NCBI GenBank assembly: GCA_965242805.1
Contig: CBDETD010000002.1
Span: 558,001 to 622,000 of the forward strand
Length of the DNA: 64,000 nt
Direction: 5' to 3'
Origin: JANQEU01 sp965242805
GTDB lineage: Bacteria > Bacteroidota > Bacteroidia > Cytophagales > Cyclobacteriaceae
Part shown: positions 1-9,021 of the stretch, one piece after another
Layout of the letters: each line of letters starts with the position of its first letter
Numbering within the stretch: position 1 is the stretch's first letter
Notes under the pieces: model-generated
What the model was told of the DNA's origin: nothing
Database searches by the model: none
Seen by the model: the letters and a program-made list of their open reading frames with translations, nothing else
Program-made: the position numbers and the translations under genes

Positions 1-117
1 CGGTTTCCATTCAAAAATAGTTAATGATAGAAACGATGAAATACAAGTTCTACCAGAAGGGTGTAATTTGACTTGAAAAGGAATTATCTTACTACAAACT
101 AGTTATTACATGTCACT

Positions 118-630
118 ATGGAATCCGGAAATAAAGGATTGAAAAGGGAAAAAGTGAAATTTGTGGTAGCCTGGGAAAAGCCTGAATACAGCCGTGAAGT
201 GATAGATCTTTGGAACAGACTAAAAGCCCTTCCGCCAGGTATCAATCCTCATGAGCGAGCCAAACAAGTGGTTTATTTGGCATATGTTGACAATCTCCTC
301 ATCGGAATAACAACTGCCCAACGCATCAATTATCAGCGTTTGCTAAATGCTCCGTTATTTTCCTTCAGAATTCTGATTCATCCAAAATTCAGAATTCCCG
401 GATTACTGGATAAAATGAGTGTGGAGACCATCAAATTCCTTGAAAACCTCTACCAAACCCATAAAACGGATTGCATCGGTGTACTAACCTTAGTAGAAAA
501 CAAAAGAATGCGAACTCATCGAAGGGAAGCGGTCTTTCCTTCCACCAAATTTGCATTCATAGGCCAAACCAAGGAAGGATTTGATGTTCGGATTAGATAT
601 TTTCAGGGAGCTTCTCTTCCATCAGAGTGA
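118..630 (+). CDS. GNAT-like acyltransferase-fold protein, paralogue 1
   Basis: A 170-residue protein that I cannot assign to a named family. The middle resembles the central sheet and helix of GNAT N-acyltransferases: a strand carrying LLIGITTA, then FSFRILIHPKFR and PGLLDKM in the place where GNAT proteins bind the acyl-CoA pyrophosphate. The canonical R/Q-x-x-G-x-G/A loop is not exact. It is clearly paralogous to the next gene: both share ALPPGI/VLPANI, ITTAQR/VTTAER, FRILIHP/FRVLIHP and TDCIG. The start is the only reasonable ATG. The stop overlaps or abuts the next gene, so the two are probably co-transcribed. The acyltransferase role is inference from the fold pattern only. Confidence 0.75.
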   Translation: MESGNKGLKREKVKFVVAWEKPEYSREVIDLWNRLKALPPGINPHERAKQVVYLAYVDNLLIGITTAQRINYQRLLNAPLFSFRILIHPKFRIPGLLDKMSVETIKFLENLYQTHKTDCIGVLTLVENKRMRTHRREAVFPSTKFAFIGQTKEGFDVRIRYFQGASLPSE

Positions 631-632
631 AC

Positions 633-1115
633 ATGAAATTGAGTATATCAATTGTAAATACCTATAAATCAGATAAATATCATCAATCAGTAACAGACTT
701 CTGGAATAGTTTACAGGTGCTTCCAGCCAACATTGATCCTAAAGAAAGAGTTCAACAATTGGTTCACGTTGCTTTGGAAAAACAAAATGTGATTGGGGTT
801 ACCACTGCCGAAAGAACAAGAATTTCTCATCTCGGCAATCAGTATATGTATGCATTCCGCGTATTGATACACCCAGATTATCGAAAACCAGGTTTGCATG
901 AGAAGTTGACCCTGGAAACTAGAAATTTTTTGGAGTCTCTTTATCAAAAGGGAGAAACGGATTGCATTGGCTTGATTACAGTAGTTCAAAACAAGTCCTA
1001 TCAAAAGAACAAAAGAAAATTGGTTTACCCCGCCACAAAACTGTTTCTTATTGGTCAGGCACCGGATGGCAACGAAATAAGGGCATTTTATTTCAAAGGA
1101 GCGCTTCTTAATTAA
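633..1115 (+). CDS. GNAT-like acyltransferase-fold protein, paralogue 2
   Basis: A ~160-residue tandem paralogue of the preceding gene, colinear over its whole length. It keeps the FRVLIHPDYRKPGL segment and a charged C-terminal stretch ending in a strand like that of paralogue 1. An ATG at 633 is the preferred start. A GTG at 627 overlaps the stop of the upstream gene (GTGA) and would give two more residues; either start implies translational coupling. The 3' end overlaps the convergent P450 gene by 4 bp. Function unknown; a GNAT-type acyl transfer is the best guess. The acyl carrier protein encoded just beyond on the other strand makes an acyl-transfer role attractive but unproven. Confidence 0.72.
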   Translation: MKLSISIVNTYKSDKYHQSVTDFWNSLQVLPANIDPKERVQQLVHVALEKQNVIGVTTAERTRISHLGNQYMYAFRVLIHPDYRKPGLHEKLTLETRNFLESLYQKGETDCIGLITVVQNKSYQKNKRKLVYPATKLFLIGQAPDGNEIRAFYFKGALLN

Positions 1116-2323
1116 TTCAACCTGGCAGGAAGGGATGTCAGGGTTCTAATTGAAATATTGTTGTTTAGTCTTGGTTTATCATCTAATATCTCGAATGATG
1201 GATAATTCCTGAAGATAGCCTCTATGGCAAGCTTACCTTGAATCTTGGCAAGCCAGTCCCCAAGACAATGGTGGATCCCTGATCCAAAAGCTATATGAGG
1301 ATTGTCCCTGCGATCGACAATGAGTTGTTGCGCATCTTCAAATTTGAGATCATCTCGGTTTGCACTGGCCAGGCATAAAGTCACTGTCTCACCGGTTTTA
1401 AAGTAATGACCATTGATTTCCATGTCCTCCGAAACTATTCTACCCAGCATATGAACGGGGCCATCATATCGGAGCAATTCTTCAATTCCCAAACTAATTA
1501 TCCCGGGGTCTTCGATCAGTTTTTTGCGTTGATCAGGATTTTGATGGAGATGAAATAATCCTGTACCAATGAGTCCAACGGTAGTTTCCTGTCCTGCAAT
1601 CAAAAGAAATATGCAAATGGAGGCTATCTCATTCCGGTCAAGTATTTTCTCTTTTTGATTGAGTGAGACAATCCTTTTTATAAGGCTTCCATCACTTCCA
1701 TTTGAATCAAGCTTGTCTACATGTTCCAAAAAATACCCTACCAACTCCGAAGCCGATGATTCCATCCTAACAAGATCATCAAGTTTATTATAAAGGTCCA
1801 ACGCCTTGACCAGATCAAATCCGAGTTTTTGTAGCTTGTGGCAATCCTCAAGAGGAACTCCCAATATTGATGCTATGGTCATGCTGGGAAGAGGTCGGGC
1901 AAAGTTTAAAACAAGATCAATCTCTCCTCCTTTGAATTCATTTTTGATCAAATAGATAATGTTTTTATTGATAAGATCATGTACATCCTTATCACTCCAG
2001 GCCTTTTGGATAAACCTTCTAAGAATTGTGTGCCTTGGGGGATCTATCAATAGTATGAATGAATCAATGGCAGAGGCAATCGAGGTAAAGTCCTTTTCAT
2101 GGTTTCGGAAATAATTGATGCCTTTTTCGATCCAATGCTTCTTGTTTCCGACAATGAATCGTCCATCCTTCAAAATTGCCTTGACGTCTTCATATCGAGA
2201 AACAATGATCTCCCCTGTCGAAGCTTTATAAAATGGCTCCTGTTCCCGTAATCTCCGATACATTGGAAAAGGATCTATGACGTGGCCAGCATCCAATGGT
2301 GTCCATAAAGATCCGGAACTCAT
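1112..2323 (-). CDS. cytochrome P450 (soluble, class I bacterial type)
   Basis: A complete 403-residue soluble P450 without a membrane anchor, the normal length for bacterial forms. Visible landmarks are the I-helix oxygen-binding motif AGQETT (residues 243-248), the K-helix ExxR (E282-R285) and the heme-ligand loop FGSGIHHC with cysteine 353. These fit the CYP107-like group of biosynthetic and catabolic hydroxylases, but the substrate cannot be read from sequence. The start codon overlaps the stop of the upstream acyl carrier protein gene by one base (TAATG), so the two are translationally coupled. That suggests a carrier-protein-bound substrate, as known for several natural-product P450s; this is inference. 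No ferredoxin or reductase gene lies nearby. Confidence 0.95.
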   Translation of the reverse strand: MSSGSLWTPLDAGHVIDPFPMYRRLREQEPFYKASTGEIIVSRYEDVKAILKDGRFIVGNKKHWIEKGINYFRNHEKDFTSIASAIDSFILLIDPPRHTILRRFIQKAWSDKDVHDLINKNIIYLIKNEFKGGEIDLVLNFARPLPSMTIASILGVPLEDCHKLQKLGFDLVKALDLYNKLDDLVRMESSASELVGYFLEHVDKLDSNGSDGSLIKRIVSLNQKEKILDRNEIASICIFLLIAGQETTVGLIGTGLFHLHQNPDQRKKLIEDPGIISLGIEELLRYDGPVHMLGRIVSEDMEINGHYFKTGETVTLCLASANRDDLKFEDAQQLIVDRRDNPHIAFGSGIHHCLGDWLAKIQGKLAIEAIFRNYPSFEILDDKPRLNNNISIRTLTSLPARLN

Positions 2324-2574
2324 TACTTGAACTCTTTGTAAATATGTTCCCCAAACGTTCTGATTGTTGGGTAATCCCAGAAAAAGAGTGGATTCAATTC
2401 AACATCAAAATGTTTTTCAGCTTTGTCAAGCAACACCAAAGAATTGATAGAGTCTAATCCAAACTCAAAGAATTCAGAATCAACATCGATCTTTTCTGGC
2501 GATTCTTTGATTTCTTCAGCTATGATCCCCTTTATGAAATCTATTACTTCCTGTGACGATGATGCATTTTTCAT
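2323..2574 (-). CDS. stand-alone acyl carrier protein
   Basis: An 83-residue carrier protein with the phosphopantetheine attachment motif LDSINSL; serine 42 is the expected attachment site. The C-terminal FFWDYPTI..FGEHI stretch resembles PKS/NRPS-type carrier domains more than the housekeeping AcpP of fatty acid synthesis. It lies between an MFS transporter (18-bp gap) and the P450 (one-base stop/start overlap), forming a tight three-gene operon. No ketosynthase, adenylation enzyme or phosphopantetheinyl transferase is present in the window, so loading must occur in trans. The likely role is to hold an acyl or aminoacyl group for P450 oxidation. Confidence 0.92.
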   Translation of the reverse strand: MKNASSSQEVIDFIKGIIAEEIKESPEKIDVDSEFFEFGLDSINSLVLLDKAEKHFDVELNPLFFWDYPTIRTFGEHIYKEFK

Positions 2575-2592
2575 GATGTTGATTTCATGATT

Positions 2593-3813
2593 CTAATTAG
2601 TTGAAGGTTCGGGTTCATCATTGTTCTCCCTAAAGGTAAACATGAACAGGACACTGATCAGTGCCGCAAAAGCCGCAGGAATCCACCAGAAAGTTTCCCA
2701 ATTCCTCACTCCGTCTGCAGTGAAAAGATCCAGGACATTTCCTGAAATAAATGATCCGACACCAATTCCTACTCCATAGGTCACCAGTGTGATAAATCCT
2801 TGGGCACTGGCCCGGATCTCTTTTGGAGCTTTGAGGTCAACATAGATCTGTCCGGCAACGAAAAAGAAATCATAACAAATTCCATGTAAAAGTATACCAG
2901 CGAAAAGCATCCATACCAGTTCTCCGGTATCCCCCAATGCAAATAGACCATACCTCAGAACCCAAGCCAGCATTCCGACTACTAACATTTTCTTGACTCC
3001 CAATCTCACAAAAAACCATGGCATTAGGACCATGAAAATTACCTCTGACATTTGGCCCATGGTCTGGGTTGCTGCCACATCTTCCATCCCGAGCTCATTT
3101 AGAAAAAGGTTTGTGAAACTGTAATAAAAAGCCAGCGGAATTGAAATCAATAGTGAGCTGGCTACAAACACAGCAAAAGATCTGTTTTTCATCAAATTGA
3201 TTGCTTTCAACCCGAGGATATCCCCTATTGATACATCAGATCCGACATTCTTAGGTGGGGTATTTGGCAAGGTAAATGAGTAGATACCAAGTAAAAGTGA
3301 AACTGCCGCTGCCATTTTTAACGGCGCTACTGTTCTTTCAACATCAGGGATATACGGTGCCAGTGTGAAACTTATGGCCAGTCCGGCAACTATCCAACCA
3401 ATTGTGCCCCATACACGCACCTTTGGAAATTGTTTATCAGGTCTTTCCAATTGTTGAAAAGAAATATTGTTGACCAAAGCAATTGTGGGCATGTAGCACA
3501 GGTTATACAACAACAGCATGCTGATAAGACTCCAGGTGTCAGTGATATTCGTGGCTAAATACAGTACAACAGCTCCCATAATATGAAGAACGCCCATGAC
3601 TTTTTGTGAAGCAAAGAAACGATCTGCTATCATACCGATGAAAAATGGAGAAATGATAGCCGCTAAATTATTTGTCAGATAAGTAGTACCTATTTCCGTA
3701 CCGCTGAATCCTATTTTTCCAAGGTACGAAGCCACAGTCACAAACCATGATCCCCATATAAAGAACTCAAGGAACATCATGGTACTCAACCTGACATAGA
3801 TGGTATTCTTCAT
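2593..3813 (-). CDS. MFS transporter, nucleoside:H+ symporter (NupG) type
   Basis: A 406-residue, 12-segment membrane protein. The N-terminus (MFLEFFIWGSWFVTVASYL) and the VRVWGTIGWIVAG segment after helix 4 are characteristic of the NupG/XapB-type nucleoside symporter family, which in Bacteroidota also contains proteins annotated as sugar MFS transporters. It is the first gene of an operon with the acyl carrier protein and P450 genes. In that setting it could import a substrate or export a product, but the family is known for uptake of nucleosides. Substrate unproven. There is no signal peptide; the first helix starts near residue 8. Confidence 0.85.
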   Translation of the reverse strand: MKNTIYVRLSTMMFLEFFIWGSWFVTVASYLGKIGFSGTEIGTTYLTNNLAAIISPFFIGMIADRFFASQKVMGVLHIMGAVVLYLATNITDTWSLISMLLLYNLCYMPTIALVNNISFQQLERPDKQFPKVRVWGTIGWIVAGLAISFTLAPYIPDVERTVAPLKMAAAVSLLLGIYSFTLPNTPPKNVGSDVSIGDILGLKAINLMKNRSFAVFVASSLLISIPLAFYYSFTNLFLNELGMEDVAATQTMGQMSEVIFMVLMPWFFVRLGVKKMLVVGMLAWVLRYGLFALGDTGELVWMLFAGILLHGICYDFFFVAGQIYVDLKAPKEIRASAQGFITLVTYGVGIGVGSFISGNVLDLFTADGVRNWETFWWIPAAFAALISVLFMFTFRENNDEPEPSTN

Positions 3814-3881
3814 ATTAACTGAATAAATTCAAAGGGAATTTATCACTTCTTTTATAAATTCCATCATCAAAGCAAGGTTAG

Positions 3882-4565
3882 ATGTCAGAAGGAAAAGTTG
3901 AACAGGACAGGGCAAAGCTTTTTGCCTATTCAGATGGGGAAAGGTTTCAAGGTAAAGACACTTTGACCGTTTTTAAAGCAATTGCCAAAGAGAATACCTG
4001 GGATGAATCGGAATCAGTGTCCGGACCCGGTTCCACCGTGGAGCAAACAAGTCAACTAATACAGGACCTCCCCAGGATCTTCAGGAAATTCAATATTCAT
4101 TCAATTCTGGATCTACCCTGTGGAGACTTCAATTGGATGCAAAGAATAGACCTTTCTTCCATCACCTATACAGGTGCTGACATTGTTCCTGAGATTATTG
4201 AAAGGAATAATAATATTTTTGGTCAGGATCAATTGATTTTTAAGGTGATGAACCTTATCGAAGATCACTTAGGGAAGTATGATCTACTTATATGCAGGGA
4301 TTGTTTGGTCCATTTCTCTATTCAGGATTCAATCCTGGCTTTAGACAATATTAAAGAAAGCCAAATCAAATTTTTGCTCACAACAACATTCACAGAACAG
4401 GAAAGCAATACGGATATTCAAACCGGAGGATGGCGCCCAATGAACTTAATGGTGCCTCCATTTGATTTTCCTGAGCCGCTCATTTTGATAAATGAACACT
4501 GCACCGAAAAAGGAGGTCAATTTCATGATAAATGCCTTGGATTATGGAAAGTTGAAGATCTATGA
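3882..4565 (+). CDS. class I SAM-dependent methyltransferase
   Basis: A 227-residue protein with a Rossmann-type SAM-binding motif I (ILDLPCGDFNW, residues 75-85), an acidic motif II region (TGADIV) and a motif IV-like strand DLLICRDCLVHFS around residue 140. The N-terminal SGPGS..EQT pattern resembles small stand-alone methyltransferases found in capsule and sugar-modification contexts. Substrate not identifiable. It is divergent from the MFS-ACP-P450 operon (68-bp gap) and ends base-to-base against the convergent isomerase gene. A shared pathway with the P450 is possible but not shown. Confidence 0.85.
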   Translation: MSEGKVEQDRAKLFAYSDGERFQGKDTLTVFKAIAKENTWDESESVSGPGSTVEQTSQLIQDLPRIFRKFNIHSILDLPCGDFNWMQRIDLSSITYTGADIVPEIIERNNNIFGQDQLIFKVMNLIEDHLGKYDLLICRDCLVHFSIQDSILALDNIKESQIKFLLTTTFTEQESNTDIQTGGWRPMNLMVPPFDFPEPLILINEHCTEKGGQFHDKCLGLWKVEDL

Positions 4566-5483
4566 TCACTTTGGAATGAACTGCCTAAGATAGTTGTAGC
4601 TTAATTTCAAAGATTCTATCCTTTTTTCCAGTGACCCCTCAAAAGCTCTATCCTCGACCTCAACACATACTGGGCCATCGTATCCAACATCGGTCAATGC
4701 TGAGAAAAACTTCTGCCAGTTGACATCACCAAGTCCCGGTAATTTTGGCGTGTGATAATCGTTTGGATATCCCATGTTCCCAACTTCATTCAATCGACCG
4801 ATATCGATTCGTGCGTCCTTCGCATGAACATGGTAAAATTTTGAGCCAAAATCCTGAATAGCCTGGAAATAATCCATTTGCTGCCAGATAAAATGCGAAG
4901 GATCAAAGTTGAGACCGAAATTATCACTGTTCAATTCATCAAATGCTTTCCTCCATATCTTCGGAGTAGCAAATAGATTCTTCCCACCAGGCCATTCATC
5001 CTTCGTGAATAGCATAGGACAGTTTTCAATTCCAATTTTAACATCGCTTTTCTCTGCCAGTTCAATCAGTGGTTTCCAGACCTCGACAAAAGGGAACCAA
5101 TTGTCTTCAACAGATTTTGTCCAATCTCTTCCAACGAAGGAGTTCACCCTGCTCAATCCTAATTTAGGAGCAGACTCAATGAGAAGCCTGAGGTGCTTTA
5201 TTGATGCAAGCGCTTCATCTTTATCAGGCGTAAGTGGGTTTGGATAGTATCCCAATGCACTGATATCAACATTGTGATTTTCCATTGAGCGATGAATGGA
5301 ATCAATCATTTTCTGATCCATCGAATTCAAATCAATATGAGTGACTCCTGCATACCTTCGCTCAGCTTTCCCAACTGGCCAGCACATCACTTCGACGCAG
5401 TCATAACCGATTTGGGAAGCCTTTTGCAAAACCTCATCAAATGATAATTCAGGTAAAATAGCTGTTACAAATCCAAGTTTCAT
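4566..5483 (-). CDS. sugar phosphate isomerase/epimerase family TIM barrel
   Basis: A 305-residue protein of the xylose-isomerase-like (AP endonuclease 2) TIM-barrel superfamily. Candidate metal ligands are E153 (GIENCP), D194/H197 (FDPSHF), H220 (HVHAKDAR) and E275 (VCVEVED), spaced as in the family. There is no signal peptide. Members isomerise or epimerise keto sugars, inosose and related compounds; the exact substrate is not evident. It is transcribed alone on the reverse strand and abuts the convergent methyltransferase gene with no intergenic base. Confidence 0.88.
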   Translation of the reverse strand: MKLGFVTAILPELSFDEVLQKASQIGYDCVEVMCWPVGKAERRYAGVTHIDLNSMDQKMIDSIHRSMENHNVDISALGYYPNPLTPDKDEALASIKHLRLLIESAPKLGLSRVNSFVGRDWTKSVEDNWFPFVEVWKPLIELAEKSDVKIGIENCPMLFTKDEWPGGKNLFATPKIWRKAFDELNSDNFGLNFDPSHFIWQQMDYFQAIQDFGSKFYHVHAKDARIDIGRLNEVGNMGYPNDYHTPKLPGLGDVNWQKFFSALTDVGYDGPVCVEVEDRAFEGSLEKRIESLKLSYNYLRQFIPK

Positions 5484-5609
5484 GCTTTTGGTTTTGCATA
5501 AAGTTAATGATCGAAAATTGAATGGAATTAACCTCCGTTTATCACATAGTTGTAAATCATACAGTTTTTAGAACCTAAATTAGAATGAACAATCATATCA
5601 GAAAATCCC

Positions 5610-8600
5610 ATGCACTTAACCTCTAAAATCTCTATCCACTTTTCGCTGATTTTTCTTCTTGGTTTTACCACATTAATAGGTCAGAATTTATCAAAAGAGC
5701 AAATTGAGCAATTGAAATTCAGGCATGTTGGACCTGTTGGAAATAGAATAATCTCTGCGGTTGGAATTCCTGGAGATGATCTTACCTATTATGTAGGAGC
5801 CGCTAGTGGAGGCATTTGGAAAACGACGGATGGAGGATTGAATTGGAAACCAATATTCGACGATAAGCCCATTCATGCTATCGGAGCACTGACTGTTGCG
5901 CCTTCAAACACTGAAATAGTTTATGCAGGTACGGGAGAATCCTTCATCCGATCCAATGTTTCACTTGGAAATGGCGTATGGAAATCCACGGATGGCGGTG
6001 TATCATGGAAACATATGGGATTGGATAAAACCGGTAGAATTGGTCGGGTGATCGTTCACCCAGACAACCCGGATATCGTGTACGTGGCAGCACTGGGGCA
6101 TGCCTACTCTCCTCAAAAGGAAAGGGGTGTTTTTAAATCTATTGACGGGGGAAAGAGTTGGAAACACGTGCTCTCGGTTGATGAAAACACCGGGGCTTCA
6201 GACATCGTTATAGATCCCTCCAATCCAATGATACTTTTTGCAGGAATGTGGGAATTGTCCTTGAAAACATGGAATCGAACCAGTGGAGGTCCTGGAAGCG
6301 GTATTCACATGTCCAAAGATGGTGGTGAGACATGGAAAAAGATCGAAGGAAATGGCTTGCCAAAAGGACCAGTTGGGAAAATTGCTCTGGCCATGACACC
6401 TGCCAATCCAAACAGGATTTTCGCATTGATTGAAACAGGAGATGGAATCGAAGCTATTGATGGTAATCCTGAAAGTGGAGAATTGTGGCGCTCGGATGAT
6501 AAGGGCAAAAACTGGAAGTTGATAAATGAGAACAGAGACCTGGGAGGTAGACAAGCTTATTACACCCGATGTGAAGTCGCCCCTGATAATGAAAACATTA
6601 TTTATTTCATGACCTCCAGTTTCTATACAAGCATTGACGGTGGTAGATCCATTGAACCTATTAATTTCAATTCTCAACCGAATTGGGACCACCATCATAT
6701 GTGGATTGATCCAACAGACGGGAAGAGAATGATTGTTGTCGGTGACGGGGGACTTTCCATTTCCAGGAATAGAGGTCAGTCCTGGCATAGAGTCCAATTA
6801 CCAGTAGCTCAGCTTTACCATGTCACCACCGACAACAATGTCCCCTATTACTTACTAACTAACCGCCAGGATGGTCCGGCAATGAGAGGACCGAGCAGGA
6901 CAAATGTTGCAGGATTTTTTGGTACAGGTGCAATCCCTACAGGCTTGTGGCATGATATAGGTGGCGGGGAAAGTGGATTTGCCAACGCAGATCCTGAAGA
7001 TCCCAATATTGTTTGGTCAAGTGCCTCTGGTTTTGGAGCTCTGGGAGGAGTGGTTACACGTTATAACGTACAATCCAAACAGTATCGCCAGATCGAAGTC
7101 TGGCCTGAATTTACAGCCGGTCACCCCGCGGAGGAAGTAAAATATAGATTTCAGTGGACCTTTCCATTGTTGATCTCACCCCATGACAACAATACGGTTT
7201 ATGTCACCAGTCAGTATGTTCATCGAACCACAAATGGCGGTCAGACCTGGGAGGTTATTAGTCCTGATTTGACAAGGAATGACGAATCCAAACAAAAAAA
7301 ATCCGGCGGATTAACACCAGACAATATTGGTGTTGAGTATGCAAATGTTATTTACGCTTTTGATGAATCTCCAATCAAGAAGGGATTGTTTTGGGCGGGA
7401 ACCAATGACGGACTTATATATGTAAGCCAGGACAACGGCAGTACATGGAATGAAGTCGGCAAAAATATCAAGAATCTTCCTGAGCTTGGGACAGTCAGAA
7501 ATATTGATGTTTCCAAATACTCGGAGGGAAAAGCATATGTTACGATCGACTTTCACGAAGTGGGCAATTTCGAACCACATGTTTACAAGACAGACAACTT
7601 TGGCAAAACATGGCAGAAGATCGCAACGGGAATTGAAAGTAGCATACTGAGCTACGCGAGAAACATACGTGAAGATCCTGTCAGGGAAGGCCTGCTGTAT
7701 CTTGGAACCGAAAACAAGTTGTACATATCGTTTGACGATGGAGCGAACTGGCAAATTTTTATGTCTAATCTTCCAGCTTCACCCATGTATTGGATTGAGA
7801 TCCAGGAGCATTTTAACGACCTCGTAATCGGTACATACGGAAGAGGTATATGGATCCTTGATGACATTTCACCCTTGCAACAGCTTCCTGCAAACGCTTC
7901 AAGTACGAATGCTGTACTTTTCAAGCCTAAGGATACCTACAGATTCAGACCAGTGACATCCAATATGCAGTTCTTCCCTGAACCGTCCTGGGGATCAGAT
8001 CCACCTTTTGGAGCTTCAATAAATTATTGGCTAAAGGAGAAGAACGATAGCATCAAAATACACATTACGACCACCTCCGGCGATACTGTAAAAACAATAA
8101 ATCACAAGGGCCAACCGGGAATAAATCGTGTATGGTGGAATTTCTTTGGGAAGGAGGTCACTAAAATCAAAATGAGAACTAAACCAGAAGGTGCAGAATG
8201 GGTACCACTTGGAAAAGACCGAACCAGGAATCCGCCATTTACTCTTGGTTACAACTCCTATATAATGCCACCAGGGGAATATAGTATTCATCTGGAGGCA
8301 GGTGAGGATTCATTTACAGAAACCTTGACTGTAGTGAAAGATCCGTCTTCGGAAGGAAGTCTTGAGGACATCAAGACTCAAACTGAATTCATGAAAACCT
8401 TGCACGATGACATCGATGAAACTGCCAAAATGGTGAATGAACTAGAGATACTTAGAAGACAATTATATGATCTAAGGGCAATTTTGAAAGTGCAATTGGA
8501 TAAAAAAGAAATTCTTGAATCACTCAATGCGCTTGATTCCGCTCTAACCGGTCTGGAAGGTAAACTCGTTCAACTCAGGACTACAGGTACGGGTCAGGAT

Positions 8601-8834
8601 GGAGTAAGGTGGCCTTCACAACTCGTCGAAAAGATGAATTACCTGGCTCTCACAACGGCAATAGCTGATTTTCCACCTGCGGACCAATACAAGGAAGTTT
8701 ATGTGCTGCTGAAAGAAAGATTGGCTGGATATAAGGATGAAATGAATAACTTATTGGAAAAAGACTTAAAGGAATTTCTTGATCTTTTGCGCACGAATGG
8801 AGTTGAGCCAATTATAGTAAGTTCAGGGAATTAA
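5610..8834 (+). CDS. secreted sortilin/VPS10-like beta-propeller protein 1
   Basis: A 1,074-residue exported protein with an N-terminal signal peptide (hydrophobic residues 9-24). The body is a large BNR/VPS10-like propeller with repeated S/T-x-D-x-G-x-x-W motifs, for example KTTDGGLNW, KSTDGGVSW, KSIDGGKSW, MSKDGGETW, TTNGGQTW and VSQDNGSTW. The propeller ends at the GTYGRGIWILDD signature. A beta-sandwich region (about 780-920) and a helical or coiled-coil tail follow. Such proteins are common in Bacteroidota and often annotated as glycosyl hydrolases, but no catalytic residues can be identified. The second copy lies 3.4 kb downstream, beyond a sensor/regulator pair. The 3' end overlaps a short reverse-strand remnant by 4 bp. 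Confidence 0.92.
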   Translation: MHLTSKISIHFSLIFLLGFTTLIGQNLSKEQIEQLKFRHVGPVGNRIISAVGIPGDDLTYYVGAASGGIWKTTDGGLNWKPIFDDKPIHAIGALTVAPSNTEIVYAGTGESFIRSNVSLGNGVWKSTDGGVSWKHMGLDKTGRIGRVIVHPDNPDIVYVAALGHAYSPQKERGVFKSIDGGKSWKHVLSVDENTGASDIVIDPSNPMILFAGMWELSLKTWNRTSGGPGSGIHMSKDGGETWKKIEGNGLPKGPVGKIALAMTPANPNRIFALIETGDGIEAIDGNPESGELWRSDDKGKNWKLINENRDLGGRQAYYTRCEVAPDNENIIYFMTSSFYTSIDGGRSIEPINFNSQPNWDHHHMWIDPTDGKRMIVVGDGGLSISRNRGQSWHRVQLPVAQLYHVTTDNNVPYYLLTNRQDGPAMRGPSRTNVAGFFGTGAIPTGLWHDIGGGESGFANADPEDPNIVWSSASGFGALGGVVTRYNVQSKQYRQIEVWPEFTAGHPAEEVKYRFQWTFPLLISPHDNNTVYVTSQYVHRTTNGGQTWEVISPDLTRNDESKQKKSGGLTPDNIGVEYANVIYAFDESPIKKGLFWAGTNDGLIYVSQDNGSTWNEVGKNIKNLPELGTVRNIDVSKYSEGKAYVTIDFHEVGNFEPHVYKTDNFGKTWQKIATGIESSILSYARNIREDPVREGLLYLGTENKLYISFDDGANWQIFMSNLPASPMYWIEIQEHFNDLVIGTYGRGIWILDDISPLQQLPANASSTNAVLFKPKDTYRFRPVTSNMQFFPEPSWGSDPPFGASINYWLKEKNDSIKIHITTTSGDTVKTINHKGQPGINRVWWNFFGKEVTKIKMRTKPEGAEWVPLGKDRTRNPPFTLGYNSYIMPPGEYSIHLEAGEDSFTETLTVVKDPSSEGSLEDIKTQTEFMKTLHDDIDETAKMVNELEILRRQLYDLRAILKVQLDKKEILESLNALDSALTGLEGKLVQLRTTGTGQDGVRWPSQLVEKMNYLALTTAIADFPPADQYKEVYVLLKERLAGYKDEMNNLLEKDLKEFLDLLRTNGVEPIIVSSGN

Positions 8835-8992
8835 TTCATCTTGAAGGATTGATCCTTTGATCCTCTATCACTTTCTCTGACAATATCATTGAAACGAATG
8901 ACTTCGTCCAGTTCTAACGGGGAGAGTTTCAGGGTATCCTGGAACTCTTTAGTTATAACCCCATCGTTGCTCTTTTTTTCAAGTTGGATGGT
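8831..8992 (-). pseudogene. remnant resembling a HisKA-like sensor C-terminus
   Basis: A 53-codon open stretch on the reverse strand between two stops, with no ATG, GTG or TTG where a protein would start. Its translation looks like real protein: the central LKLSPLELDEVIRFND can be aligned with LKKSVEDLDEVIYDIN near the end of the sensor encoded just upstream (9022-11574). The sensor itself ends in a stop at 9022, and this stretch is in another reading frame. I read it as the decayed tail of a duplicated or ancestral sensor gene. Chance similarity over so short a stretch cannot be excluded. Confidence 0.4.
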
Positions 8993-9021
8993 CTAACGAC
9001 CAACGTGGAACACGATAATAG

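Noticed and set aside
1..117. Possible 3' end of a gene entering from the left edge
   Set aside because: One short frame reaches a stop at about position 24, but seven codons are too few to support a gene. No promoter or hairpin is convincing.
5610..8834. Assignment as an active glycoside hydrolase
   Set aside because: Only BNR/VPS10 repeats are visible, with no identifiable catalytic acid or nucleophile, so I kept a neutral propeller description.
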